Assembly (NCBI GenBank): GCA_027066365.1
Contig: JAMONV010000029.1
Location: 1-44,633, forward strand
Direction: 5' to 3'
From: Flavobacteriales bacterium
Lineage (GTDB): Bacteria > Bacteroidota > Bacteroidia > Flavobacteriales > Flavobacteriaceae
DNA length: 44,633 nt
In this document: one piece after another, positions 14,489-23,328 of the stretch
Position numbering within the stretch: the first letter of the stretch is position 1
How the letters are laid out: every line of letters starts with the position of its first letter
Position numbers and translations under genes: made by a program
The notes under the pieces: model-generated
Told to the model about the DNA's origin: nothing
The model's input: only the letters and a program-made list of their open reading frames with translations
The model's database searches: none

Positions 14489-15334
14489 ATGAAAAAGTTT
14501 TTAAGCTTGCTTCTCTTGTCATTTATTCTTAGCGGTTTTGCACAAAGTAAAGACAAAATCAAAGGAAACCGCAAAGTATTGACGCGTGTTTATGAAGTAC
14601 CGTCATTTCACAAGCTCGAAGCCAATGGCGATTTGCGCATCAAAATCGAAAAAACTCCCGATACGGTTAAAATCCAACTTCGCGCCGACGAAAACTTACA
14701 AGATGTCTTGGGTTATTCGGTTCATGACGGCGTATTGCACTTGGGCATAACCAAGGAAATCGTCAGGAAAAAAGCCTTTGAAATCACCCTTTTTGTCAAT
14801 GAAAATTTCGATGAATTAAGCCTCTCGGAATATGCCAAAGTGAAAAACGAAAATTTACTCAAACTCAAAAAATTGCACATGGAACTAAAAGACCGGGCAC
14901 AGGCCGACCTTTATTTGAAAGTAAAAGATACCGTAGGAGCCGATATTTCCGGAAACGCACTATGGAAAGGTGAAGTACACGCCCGGGCAATTCGTATCCA
15001 TACTTACGGTTCGGGAGAAGTGCAAGCCCATTTGTTTGCCAAAAACTTAAAAGCCGTAATGACCGGACACGGAAAAATCTATATGCGCGGAAGCATCCGT
15101 AATTTGGAATTGAAAGCCAAAGACAAAGCACACTTCAACGCTAAAAAAGGCGATATTACCAAAGATGTCAATGTGATGGCAAAAGACAAGTCGACCATTT
15201 ACTTGCACGGAAAAGGCGCCGGAAATGTTGTAATTTTTTTAAGCGGCAAAAGCGAATTGCATTTGAGCGGTGATTTTGCAGAATTCGCCCTGAAAAAATT
15301 CCGCAATCAAGCGACTTTGTTCAGGGATGAATAA
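14489..15334 (+). CDS. Secreted head-GIN (DUF2807) domain protein
   Basis: A 281-residue exported protein: signal peptide MKKFLSLLLLSFILSGFAQS, probable cleavage around residue 19-20. The remainder is a right-handed beta-helix-like GIN domain with repeated strands such as VPSFHKLEANGDLRIKIEKTPDTVKIQLRADENL near the start and later short repeats (MTGHGKIYMRGSIRNLELKAKDKAHFNAKKGD). The family is annotated as putative adhesin but is poorly characterised. It is common in Bacteroidota envelopes. It follows DUF4870 closely, and a stem-loop lies downstream. Confidence 0.8.
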   Translation: MKKFLSLLLLSFILSGFAQSKDKIKGNRKVLTRVYEVPSFHKLEANGDLRIKIEKTPDTVKIQLRADENLQDVLGYSVHDGVLHLGITKEIVRKKAFEITLFVNENFDELSLSEYAKVKNENLLKLKKLHMELKDRAQADLYLKVKDTVGADISGNALWKGEVHARAIRIHTYGSGEVQAHLFAKNLKAVMTGHGKIYMRGSIRNLELKAKDKAHFNAKKGDITKDVNVMAKDKSTIYLHGKGAGNVVIFLSGKSELHLSGDFAEFALKKFRNQATLFRDE

Positions 15335-15374
15335 CAAAAAATCATTTTAATCCCGCTTCCATTTTCATATTCGC

Positions 15375-15425
15375 TCCGGATAATCGTTTTTTTTCGTATC
15401 TATCTTATCCGGGCGATTTTTTTCC
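15375..15425 (+). terminator. Possible terminator after the GIN-domain gene
   Basis: CCGGATAA (15376-15383) pairs with TTATCCGG (15405-15412), followed by gcgattttttt. The loop is long (21 bases), so the call is tentative. The rest of 15335-15619 is AT-rich and holds only the next promoter box. Confidence 0.4.
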
Positions 15426-15590
15426 CAACAATTCGTGCTTCAAAAACTAACTCGGATTCATATACCCGAAAAAAACCGGGAAATAAAAAACGAACATGCA
15501 TAAAAAAACATCCTCCATTTCCATTCAATTTGTTTTGAAAAACCGCAAAACCATGTAACGCTTATTACAAATTAATCAAAAAAATCACTC

Positions 15591-15598
15591 TACATTTG
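15591..15598 (+). promoter_or_regulatory. -7 box upstream of the GT2 synthase gene
   Basis: TACATTTG matches TAnnTTTG, 21 bases before ATG 15620. It overlaps the alternative in-frame TTG at 15596, which argues for ATG 15620 as the real start. Confidence 0.5.
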
Positions 15599-15619
15599 TC
15601 AAAATGTTTTCGACTCCCG

Positions 15620-17470
15620 ATGACACAACCTTATTATCGCATTTTTGAGAACAGAAAACCATACCGGCCCGCCCGCTTCAATATGTGGTGGGATTTAATA
15701 TTTCGCTTCGTCTCGATTTTATTCATTTTTATCGGATTGGATTATTTGATTTGGCGCTGGAATCATTCCATCAACTGGGATGCGGCTTGGCTTTCACTGC
15801 CGCTTTATTTTGCCGAGGTTCTGGCATTTATCGGCTCTGTGCTAACGGTTATAAATTATTGGGCACACCGCGACATTCCCATGCAAAAACCCGTTCATTT
15901 ATTATCCGAAATACAAGACTTAAAACCCGACGAAAAAGACCGCCCCGTTGCCATCGACCTCTATATCACCACCTACAACGAAGAACAATATATCGTGGAA
16001 GACACCATTCGTGATGCGCTAAAGCTCAAATATCCGTACCATGACGTTCAGATCAACATCTATTTGCTTGACGACGGACGACGCGACGGACGCGATCCTT
16101 CCAAGGAAAATTTCAAGAAATTGGCCGAAAAATACGGCATCCGATACATCACGCGTGAGAACAACACAGGCTTCAAAGCCGGTAACATGAACAATGCCTT
16201 CTATCAAACCGACGGCGATCTGATTGTCATTTTAGACGCCGACACACGCGTATTTCCGGAGTTTCTCACACACATGACAGGCTATTTCCGGGATAAAAAA
16301 ATGGCGTGGGTCCAATCGCCCCAATGGTTCTACGACTTGCCCGAAGGACTCCCTCTCAACCGGTATTTGGAACTGAAATTCGGCAAAACCGGCAAATGGC
16401 TCGCAAAACTCATTCCTTTTTCCAACAAATACATTACCGGAAAAAATATCTTCGGCACCGATCCCGAAATGTTCTACGATATTATTTTACGCCGACGCAA
16501 CGCCGCCAATGCCGCTTTCAGTTGCGGCGCAGGTTCCGTGCAACGTAGAACGGCCCTGCATGCACTGGCCGTGGACGAACGCGAAAAACAAATCCGAAAA
16601 CTAATCAAACAAGATTTGAAGAAAAATCCCCTCGCTGATTGCGAAACACTCAGAAAAAAACGGGAAAAAGAAATTGAATTACGCCCCTTTGCACACCACA
16701 TATCCGAAGATATTTTCACTTCCATTAAACTTCATGCGCGCAAGTGGAAATCCTATCAACATCCTTACCCCGAATGTAAAATGCTCTCGCCCCAATCCTT
16801 CGACATTTTTATCAAACAATTTTCGCGCTATGCCGAAGGAACACTCGATATCGCCTTCAGCAAAGACAATCCCGTATTCAAACGCGGCTTGACCCTCCGC
16901 CAACGCTTAGCCTACCTCGAAACCATCTGGTCCTATCTTTCGCCTTTTTGGCTAATCATTTTCCTGATTTATCCGCCTTTGTTCTATTTTACCCTCATTC
17001 CGCCCCTCAAAGCCTTCTCCTTCGATTTCTTCGTGCGAATCGTTCCTTTTCTCATGCTCAATGTTTTGGTTACCAACATCGGAAATTGGGGAAAAGACAC
17101 CAAACGCCCCGAACAATTCTATCAAGCGGGTTTCTGGTATAAACTTCAAGCACTCTATAAAGTGCTCACCAAGAAAAAAATCAAATTCAACGTCACCAGC
17201 AAAACCGTCAAATACAGCCCGTCCAACCTAAAACACATTTGGCCACATCTGACACTCGTCGGCTTGACCTTCACGGGAATTTTATACAACCTGTATTTGG
17301 TATATGCCGGATTGCACCCCTCCTATTCCGCTTTTTTCGCCAATGTATTTTGGAGCACCTATATGCTCTATTTGATTACCCCCTACATCCGCGCCGCCCG
17401 CTGGAACGAAAAAATGTTCCGTGCTTCGCTCGACTTTTATAAAGAAAAACAAAACTTGGCTGCATCATGA
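15620..17470 (+). CDS. Cellulose synthase-like family 2 glycosyltransferase
   Basis: A 616-residue inner-membrane processive glycosyltransferase related to BcsA. Two N-terminal helices (~28-46, 60-80) precede the GT-A domain, with DDG (151-153), DAD (206-208), FSCGAGSVQRR (300-310) and SED (362-364) in place of TED. The acceptor motif is Q400-F-S-R403-Y404, where BcsA has QxxRW. A charged, helical insertion (~312-358, DEREKQIRKLIKQDLKK...) separates the GAG and SED motifs. C-terminal helices (~438-480 and 545-590) form the channel. No PilZ domain follows, so direct cyclic-di-GMP control is unlikely. The product is probably a beta-glucan or similar polymer; the sugar cannot be read from sequence. 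Start chosen as explained at the 15591 promoter box. Confidence 0.85.
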   Translation: MTQPYYRIFENRKPYRPARFNMWWDLIFRFVSILFIFIGLDYLIWRWNHSINWDAAWLSLPLYFAEVLAFIGSVLTVINYWAHRDIPMQKPVHLLSEIQDLKPDEKDRPVAIDLYITTYNEEQYIVEDTIRDALKLKYPYHDVQINIYLLDDGRRDGRDPSKENFKKLAEKYGIRYITRENNTGFKAGNMNNAFYQTDGDLIVILDADTRVFPEFLTHMTGYFRDKKMAWVQSPQWFYDLPEGLPLNRYLELKFGKTGKWLAKLIPFSNKYITGKNIFGTDPEMFYDIILRRRNAANAAFSCGAGSVQRRTALHALAVDEREKQIRKLIKQDLKKNPLADCETLRKKREKEIELRPFAHHISEDIFTSIKLHARKWKSYQHPYPECKMLSPQSFDIFIKQFSRYAEGTLDIAFSKDNPVFKRGLTLRQRLAYLETIWSYLSPFWLIIFLIYPPLFYFTLIPPLKAFSFDFFVRIVPFLMLNVLVTNIGNWGKDTKRPEQFYQAGFWYKLQALYKVLTKKKIKFNVTSKTVKYSPSNLKHIWPHLTLVGLTFTGILYNLYLVYAGLHPSYSAFFANVFWSTYMLYLITPYIRAARWNEKMFRASLDFYKEKQNLAAS

Positions 17471-18843
17471 AAATCGTTATTGATTTAAGCAAAATAGGTC
17501 GCTTTCTGAAAAAAAGCATTAAACCGGTCATTATGATTCTAGCCCTGTATGCCGGCGCAAATGCCGTTTTATTCATCGAAAAAGCCCGTCCGTCGGATTT
17601 CGGTTTCTATAAAGATATCTTCTCCAAAGAATTGGTTATCAAACCCTCCGGTTCCTATCCGGTCCGAAAACCTGCCGGAAAATTAACCGAACAAGACCTC
17701 AAAGACGCACGCATTGCTTGGAAATATTTCGAAAATAACTATCAACCCGCCACAGGATTATTCAATAGCGTCGATAAATACCCAGCCACCACTTTTTGGG
17801 ACATCAGCAGTTCGTTCCACGCCCTCATGAGCGCCTACGAAATAGGATTAATCGACAAAAAAGAATTTGAAGAAAAAATGAGCAAAGCACTTCATTCATT
17901 GAGCCACATCGATTTGTATCAAGGAGATTTACCCAACAAAGTATACAGCACCCTTAGCCTCGATATGGTCGATTATTCAAACCACAAAACCTCCGAAGGA
18001 GTCGGTTGGTCGGCCATGGACGTAGGACGATTTCTCGGCGTAGCCGAAAGAATTTATAAATTTTATCCAAAATTCACCGTCAACCTCGATTCGGTCCTGT
18101 CGCGCTGGAATATAGCGAAAATTCTAGGCAAAGACGCCACCTTGCATGGTATCGGATTCAGTTTTAAAGACAAACATGCCAAAATCGTGCAAGAGGGTAA
18201 ATTAGGCTACGAAGAATATGCCGCCAAAGGTTATATGGTCAACGGATACGATGCCAGCGAATCCTATCGCTACACGGATTTTCTGAAATTCATCGATATT
18301 TACGGTATTTCCATCGGCGCCGACACAAGAGAAGTCAAATATCATCCCGCCTACAACTATGTCCTGTCGGAGCCTTATATCCTGGACGGCTTGGAATACG
18401 GCTGGGACCTCAATTCACGCGAACTTGCCTACCGGGTCTTTAAAGTGCAAAAAATTCGATCCACCATCACCGGAAAACCGGTGGCGGTCTCCGAAGACCA
18501 CGTAGACCGCGCCCCTTATTTCGTATATAACGCCATCTACGTCAACGGCAAAAAATGGGTCTGTTTGGCCGAAAACGGCGACCCCGCCGACGAATTCAAA
18601 TCCCTCTCGACCAAAGCCGCTTACGCCTGGTGGACACTCTATGACGATCCTTACACCGAAAAACTCAGAAAAGCCATCGAAAATCTGGCCGACGAAAATA
18701 AAGGTTGGTACGCCGGACGATACGATGAAAACGGCGCTATCAACAAAGCCTTAACAGCCAACACAAACGGCGTAATCCTTGAAGCCATAACCTATAAATT
18801 ACACGGCCCCTTACTCAAAATCAAACCTCAAACCAACAAATAA
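17467..18843 (+). CDS. DUF3131 protein, glucoamylase/glucanase-like fold
   Basis: A 458-residue protein overlapping the GT2 gene by 4 bases (ATGA). An N-terminal helix (~16-36, IKPVIMILALYAGANAVLFI) anchors it, with the body in the periplasm. From residue ~75 it matches DUF3131: DARIAWKYFENNYQPATGLFNSVDKYPATTFWDISSSFHALMSAYEIGLI, and later EGVGWSAMDVGRFLG and a C-terminal TKAAYAWWTLYDD. DUF3131 resembles (alpha/alpha)6 glycoside hydrolases and is often found next to exopolysaccharide synthases, where a trimming hydrolase (as with BcsZ) is expected. Enzymatic activity is inferred from context. Confidence 0.75.
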   Translation: MKIVIDLSKIGRFLKKSIKPVIMILALYAGANAVLFIEKARPSDFGFYKDIFSKELVIKPSGSYPVRKPAGKLTEQDLKDARIAWKYFENNYQPATGLFNSVDKYPATTFWDISSSFHALMSAYEIGLIDKKEFEEKMSKALHSLSHIDLYQGDLPNKVYSTLSLDMVDYSNHKTSEGVGWSAMDVGRFLGVAERIYKFYPKFTVNLDSVLSRWNIAKILGKDATLHGIGFSFKDKHAKIVQEGKLGYEEYAAKGYMVNGYDASESYRYTDFLKFIDIYGISIGADTREVKYHPAYNYVLSEPYILDGLEYGWDLNSRELAYRVFKVQKIRSTITGKPVAVSEDHVDRAPYFVYNAIYVNGKKWVCLAENGDPADEFKSLSTKAAYAWWTLYDDPYTEKLRKAIENLADENKGWYAGRYDENGAINKALTANTNGVILEAITYKLHGPLLKIKPQTNK

Positions 18844-18855
18844 AAATATTAATTT

Positions 18856-19716
18856 ATGAAAAAATTACTATTCATCTGGTCTTTTTTCGCCGCAGCATCC
18901 ACCGTTTCGGCACAAGACTTCTATAATCCGGCAAACAACACCGTCGGAGATCTACTGCACAGTTCCTGTTGCTGGCTCGGTCAATACAAAATCTCAGGCT
19001 CCTTTGGCGGTTTCTATTCCAAAATCACTTATCGCAAATCCGATACCGAATACACCGATTACAATCGATACGGGGTCAGTGCCAATTTGACCGTAAAATT
19101 CTACAAAGAATTTCAAATCCGGCTCATGTTCTATGGCGATTTAAATCAAAACGATAAAAAACCGGCATGGCTATCCAACCTGTATTATAACATCGGAAAT
19201 TATGACTGGCACAATAAAAGCTTTTCCTACGGATACGAAAACTACCAACCCAACCGCTTCGACGGATCCTATAATTTTCTGGAAAATATGAAACGAGGAT
19301 TCTTCTTCATCAGCTACAATTATTATTTACTCGGCGAAGAAAAAAATCCTTGGAAATTGGACGAAACCTCCCAAATTTACATCACTCCTTTCATCCGCTA
19401 TCAACCCGAATACACCGACCGCTACGGCGAAAAAATCTTAGGTCATCATAAAATCATACTAGGATACGCCGCCCGCTATGTGATTTGGAACAATTTTTAT
19501 GTGGAAGCGGCTCTGTATTACTATACATCCGAAAAATCCAAAATGCCTTGGGACCCCGATTTTACCTACGGATTCGGATATTTCAATTGGCGAAGTTTCA
19601 AAATCAACTTTTCCTACGGAAATTGGATTGCCAACAGGTTCCCTTGGAACGAAAAAGAAATGAAAAACGATTTTACCAACGGTGAACTCAAACTCCTGCT
19701 TCATTTTATCTGGTAA
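18856..19716 (+). CDS. Probable outer-membrane beta-barrel protein of the exopolysaccharide operon
   Basis: A 286-residue protein with signal peptide MKKLLFIWSFFAAASTVSAQ, cleaved before DF. The mature part is rich in alternating aromatic strands (YGVSANLTVKFYKEFQIRLMFYGDL, YITPFIRYQPEY, NFYVEAALYYYTSEK) and ends with the aromatic terminus LLLHFIW typical of outer-membrane barrels. A vicinal Cys pair (CCWLG) sits near the N terminus at residues 38-39. I recognise no named family. Third in the operon after the GT2 synthase and DUF3131 protein, it is a plausible outer-membrane exit or docking protein for the polymer. Confidence 0.65.
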   Translation: MKKLLFIWSFFAAASTVSAQDFYNPANNTVGDLLHSSCCWLGQYKISGSFGGFYSKITYRKSDTEYTDYNRYGVSANLTVKFYKEFQIRLMFYGDLNQNDKKPAWLSNLYYNIGNYDWHNKSFSYGYENYQPNRFDGSYNFLENMKRGFFFISYNYYLLGEEKNPWKLDETSQIYITPFIRYQPEYTDRYGEKILGHHKIILGYAARYVIWNNFYVEAALYYYTSEKSKMPWDPDFTYGFGYFNWRSFKINFSYGNWIANRFPWNEKEMKNDFTNGELKLLLHFIW

Positions 19717-19867
19717 TCTGCCTTCCAAAACAATCCCCATAACTAACTGATTTTCAAAAAAAACACCATCCTTTGCAACGGATTTTAAAACAATTATTAT
19801 CTAACAAAAAATTTTATTGAAAAATTATCAAACTACTCCGGAAAATCACCGGACATATTGCCTGTGT

Positions 19868-20374
19868 TCAAATTTTTTTCTTTTCCGCCGTCAACGCTCC
19901 TTGACCATATAAATGATAAGGCGAATCATAAAAAAACCAACCTTTTTTCCGCAAAATTTCTTGCACTTCGGAACGCAACTTTCCCGTGCCCACTCCGTGA
20001 ATGATAATGATCTTTCGCCACCGTTTCCGCTCCGCTTCTTCCAAAAAACGTTTCAGCCTGTATAGTTGTTCTTCCAATATTTCGCCCGGCAATAAAATAT
20101 CGAAGCGAATACCTAACTTTTCCGCATGTAAATCCAATTCCGGAATTCCCGATTTCCCTCTTTGCTTCCGCCCGGTTTTCCGGTCCTTAATTTCAACCCG
20201 GTCAGGCCATAACGAAAAAGATTCCACCGCCAATTCATCCTTGGGATAAGTGTAAACAAAACCTTCATCGTCCCGAAAAGTTATCATATCCCCGTCGACC
20301 GACACCACCGTCCCCGTCAACATCCCGTCAATCAAACTGACTTTTGCACCCGGAAAAAATTCCGACTTCTTCAT
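19868..20374 (-). CDS. Smr-domain protein
   Basis: A 168-residue protein. Residues 1-50 are a small beta-rich module (PGAKVSLIDGMLTGTVVSVDGDMITFRDDEGFVYTYPKDEL). Residues 78-162 are a Smr domain with the two family signatures LDLH (80-83) and HGVGTGKLR (126-134). Smr domains occur at the C terminus of MutS2 and as stand-alone proteins; they are nucleases acting on DNA structures or, in MutS2, on mRNA in collided ribosomes. The N-terminal module resembles the DUF2027-type arrangement common in Bacteroidota. It stands alone, divergent from the OstA-like gene. Confidence 0.85.
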   Translation of the reverse strand: MKKSEFFPGAKVSLIDGMLTGTVVSVDGDMITFRDDEGFVYTYPKDELAVESFSLWPDRVEIKDRKTGRKQRGKSGIPELDLHAEKLGIRFDILLPGEILEEQLYRLKRFLEEAERKRWRKIIIIHGVGTGKLRSEVQEILRKKGWFFYDSPYHLYGQGALTAEKKKI

Positions 20375-20390
20375 GATTCAATCCGAAATT

Positions 20391-20424
20391 AAGATCAAAG
20401 ATTATTTAAGATCAAAGATTATTC
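20391..20424. repeat. 17-base tandem repeat
   Basis: Two head-to-tail copies of AAGATCAAAGATTATT(T/C) lie between the Smr gene start and the OstA-like gene. The 11-mer tcatgattcaa also occurs twice, at the Smr start (20371) and about 70 bases away, hinting at a local duplication. Confidence 0.6.
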
Positions 20425-20463
20425 TACTTCTAATTTTTTTTCATGATTCAAATTAGCCTCAAA

Positions 20464-20471
20464 CAAATTTA
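20464..20471 (-). promoter_or_regulatory. Possible -7 box for the Smr gene
   Basis: On the minus strand it reads TAAATTTG (TAnnTTTG), but 90 bases from the start codon, so the leader would contain the tandem repeat. Confidence 0.3.
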
Positions 20472-20558
20472 TATAAATTCGGCAAATATCGACATAAAGA
20501 AGACACAAGGCTTGTTTTACCGCTTTTTTGGTAACTTTATCCGGTGAATTTAGCTCGA

Positions 20559-22154
20559 ATGAAAAAAACACTGTTTATCCCGGTTTTTTTATTGATACAT
20601 TCTTTTTTGATAGCACAAGAAACGGAACCCATCGAAGTTTTGCACGCCGATCGCATGGTGATTCTGAAACAGTTCCCCGGCCAAAAATTGCTCAAAGGAA
20701 ATGTTCGCCTTAAACACAAAAATGCCATTCTCACTTGCGATCAAGCCATACTCGACACGGATAAAAATTTCGCCGAAGCCACCGGCAACGTCATGTTGAA
20801 TCAAGGCGATACGCTGAAACTACAATCGGAAATATTGCGCTATGACGGCCAAAACGATTTTGCACTGGCCTTGCAAAAAGTCCGCCTCACCGACCCGCAA
20901 ATGAGCTTGCAAACCGACACCTTGGCTTATGACCGGCTTAAAGACATCGCCTATTATCGCTCCGGCGGATTTATTCGCGACAGCGTCAATACGATCAAAA
21001 GCCAAACCGGCAAATATTATCCTTCGGAAAAACGCTACGAATTTATCGGAAACGTCGTCATCGTCAATCCCGATTATGAAATCCGGTCAACCCATTTGGA
21101 TTATAACACCCAAACCCGTATTTCGCATTTCTACGGACCCACTAAAATCATTTCCCCTTCAGGAAATTATATTTATGCACAAAAAGGTTTCTACGATTCA
21201 CGCAACGACTCCGGTTGGTTCAAAAACAACGCTTTCGTGCGGTCGGCTTCATCTTGGCTCTCCGCCGACAGTATCTATGCCGATAAATCCAAAGGATTCT
21301 TTTCGGCTTCGGGAAATGTCAAAATGCAAGACGACAAAAACAAAATCATCGCCTTGGCCGGCTATGCCGAACAGTGGGAAAAAACCGATTCTACCGTTTT
21401 AAAAACAAATCCCCTTGTCATTAGCTACGAAGAAAAAGATACTCTCTACACCGCCGCCGAAAATATTTTCATCAGAAAACGGGATACGTCAAGAACCGTT
21501 TGGGCCTTCCCGGACGTGCGGTTTTTCCAAAATGAATTTAGCGGACGCTGTGATTCTCTATACCGCAACCCCTATAAACATACCATCGAACTTTATCATT
21601 CACCCGTGCTGTGGAACGAAGACACTCAAATTACCGGAAAAGAAATTATCATCAAGCTGGATTCGCTCAACCGGCGTGCCGACTCTTTATTAATCCCCGA
21701 AAACGTTTTCATTGCCCAAAAAGACAGTGCCGGATTCAATCAAATCAAAGGTGAAAAACTTTTCGGCAAATTTATCGACAACAAATTGCGAAAAATTCGA
21801 ATTATCGGCAATGCCGAAACCCTATACTACTTACGGGACGACAACGGTAAACCGGTTGGCATCGACAAAAGCGCTTGCAGCGAAATCGAAATCGAAACGG
21901 ACACGCTGGGGCAAGTGGAAAAAATTTACTTGCGAGAAGAACCATCCGGAACCACTTATCCGCCGGATAAATTCCCGGCCGAACTAAAAAAACTACCCGG
22001 TTTTAAGTGGCTCGGAAACCTGCGAATTCGCTCAAAAGAAGATTTGATCAACGGACGTAATACGAAGATCATACAACCCCGGGAAGTAAACAACAAAGAA
22101 CAACCTCTAACCAATCCGCGGTTGTTGCCGAAAAGATTATTCAAACGACTATGA
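20559..22154 (+). CDS. OstA-like (LptA/LptD N-terminal type) LPS-transport protein
   Basis: A 531-residue exported protein; ATG 20559 gives a clean signal peptide (MKKTLFIPVFLLIHSFLIAQ), unlike the GTG at 20544. It contains OstA beta-jellyroll repeats: LHADRMVILKQFPGQKLLKGNVRLKHKNAILTCDQAILDTDKNFAEATGNVMLNQGDTLKL, then YEFIGNVVIVNPDYEI and FFSASGNVKMQD, each in the pattern seen in LptA, which carries lipopolysaccharide across the periplasm. It is about three times longer than E. coli LptA and lacks the LptD barrel; this long OstA-like form is typical of Bacteroidota. The stop overlaps the aminotransferase start by 4 bases. Confidence 0.82.
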   Translation: MKKTLFIPVFLLIHSFLIAQETEPIEVLHADRMVILKQFPGQKLLKGNVRLKHKNAILTCDQAILDTDKNFAEATGNVMLNQGDTLKLQSEILRYDGQNDFALALQKVRLTDPQMSLQTDTLAYDRLKDIAYYRSGGFIRDSVNTIKSQTGKYYPSEKRYEFIGNVVIVNPDYEIRSTHLDYNTQTRISHFYGPTKIISPSGNYIYAQKGFYDSRNDSGWFKNNAFVRSASSWLSADSIYADKSKGFFSASGNVKMQDDKNKIIALAGYAEQWEKTDSTVLKTNPLVISYEEKDTLYTAAENIFIRKRDTSRTVWAFPDVRFFQNEFSGRCDSLYRNPYKHTIELYHSPVLWNEDTQITGKEIIIKLDSLNRRADSLLIPENVFIAQKDSAGFNQIKGEKLFGKFIDNKLRKIRIIGNAETLYYLRDDNGKPVGIDKSACSEIEIETDTLGQVEKIYLREEPSGTTYPPDKFPAELKKLPGFKWLGNLRIRSKEDLINGRNTKIIQPREVNNKEQPLTNPRLLPKRLFKRL

Positions 22155-23326
22155 CAAACGATATTTTCCGAAAACGTTTGGCGCCTACCGGCCCGGATAT
22201 GCTTGGCATACATGTGGAATCGGCCGAAGGATCGATAATCCGCGACATACAAGGCAAAACCTATATCGATTTGGTGGCCGGTATTTCCGCTTTGCCGTTG
22301 GGACATCGCCATCCGGCAGTGGAAAAAGCGGTAAAAAACCAATTGGAACGCTACTGGCACGTCATGGTTTACGGCGAATTTTTTCAAGATCCCACACTAC
22401 GTTTGGCAAAAAACATGGCCGCCGTATTGCCGTCTTCACTCTCCATGCTCTATCCGGTCAATTCCGGAACCGAAGCCACCGAAGCGGCAATAAAATTGGC
22501 CAAACGCGTCACCGGACGCCCCAAAATTGTAGCCGCTAAACTAGCTTACCACGGAAACACCCAAGGATCCATGTCGGTTATGGGATATGAACTCCGAAAG
22601 CGCCCCTACACTCCGCTCATTCCGGGAATTGAATTTATACGTTTCAACGAACCGGACGATTTGGAAATTATCGATAAAAATACGGCCGCCGTTATTCTGG
22701 AAACCATTCAAGGCGGTGCAGGGTTCATTGAACCGGTAAACGGATATCTCAAACAAGTCAAAAAACGCTGCGAAGAAACCGATACATTGTTGATTTTGGA
22801 CGAAATCCAAACGGGTTTTGCCCGAACGGGAAAAATGTTCGGTTTTGAACATTACGATGTAATCCCCGATATTTTGGTAACGGGAAAAGCACTGGGCGGC
22901 GGCTTTCCCATCGGTGCCGTGTCGGCTTCACCCGAAATGTTTAAGCAATTCACCAATCCGCCGCTAGGGCACATCACCACTTTCGGCGGACATCCCGTTG
23001 TGGCTGCAGCCGCCGCAGAAGTTCTAATCGCCCTACAAAAAGAAAATGCCTGTGAACAAGCCTTGAAACGCGAAAACTTAATCCGCAATAAACTTCGCCA
23101 TCCGCTGATAAAAGAAATACGCGGACGTGGACTGATGCTTGCCGCCATAATGCCCGACAAAAACACCGCCGATCGATTAATCTATCGTGCATTGGAAAAA
23201 GGAGTCATCCTGTTTTGGCTACTCTACGAACCCCGCGCAGTGCGCATTACACCTCCCTTGAACATTTCCTTGGATCTGCTGGAAGAAGCTTTGAATCGAA
23301 TCCTAACAATTCTGGACGATTTTTAA
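22151..23326 (+). CDS. Class-III (acetylornithine-type) PLP aminotransferase
   Basis: A 391-residue class-III aminotransferase. Landmarks are NSGTEATEAAIKLAKRVTGR (104-123), ILDEIQTGFARTGKMFG (215-231) with the PLP-binding Asp217, and the Schiff-base lysine K246 in VTGKALGGG. The family covers acetylornithine, ornithine and 4-aminobutyrate aminotransferases; substrate cannot be fixed, and no arginine-pathway genes are adjacent, so I give no symbol. It is coupled by a 4-base overlap to the OstA-like gene. Confidence 0.82.
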   Translation: MTNDIFRKRLAPTGPDMLGIHVESAEGSIIRDIQGKTYIDLVAGISALPLGHRHPAVEKAVKNQLERYWHVMVYGEFFQDPTLRLAKNMAAVLPSSLSMLYPVNSGTEATEAAIKLAKRVTGRPKIVAAKLAYHGNTQGSMSVMGYELRKRPYTPLIPGIEFIRFNEPDDLEIIDKNTAAVILETIQGGAGFIEPVNGYLKQVKKRCEETDTLLILDEIQTGFARTGKMFGFEHYDVIPDILVTGKALGGGFPIGAVSASPEMFKQFTNPPLGHITTFGGHPVVAAAAAEVLIALQKENACEQALKRENLIRNKLRHPLIKEIRGRGLMLAAIMPDKNTADRLIYRALEKGVILFWLLYEPRAVRITPPLNISLDLLEEALNRILTILDDF

Positions 23327-23328
23327 AA

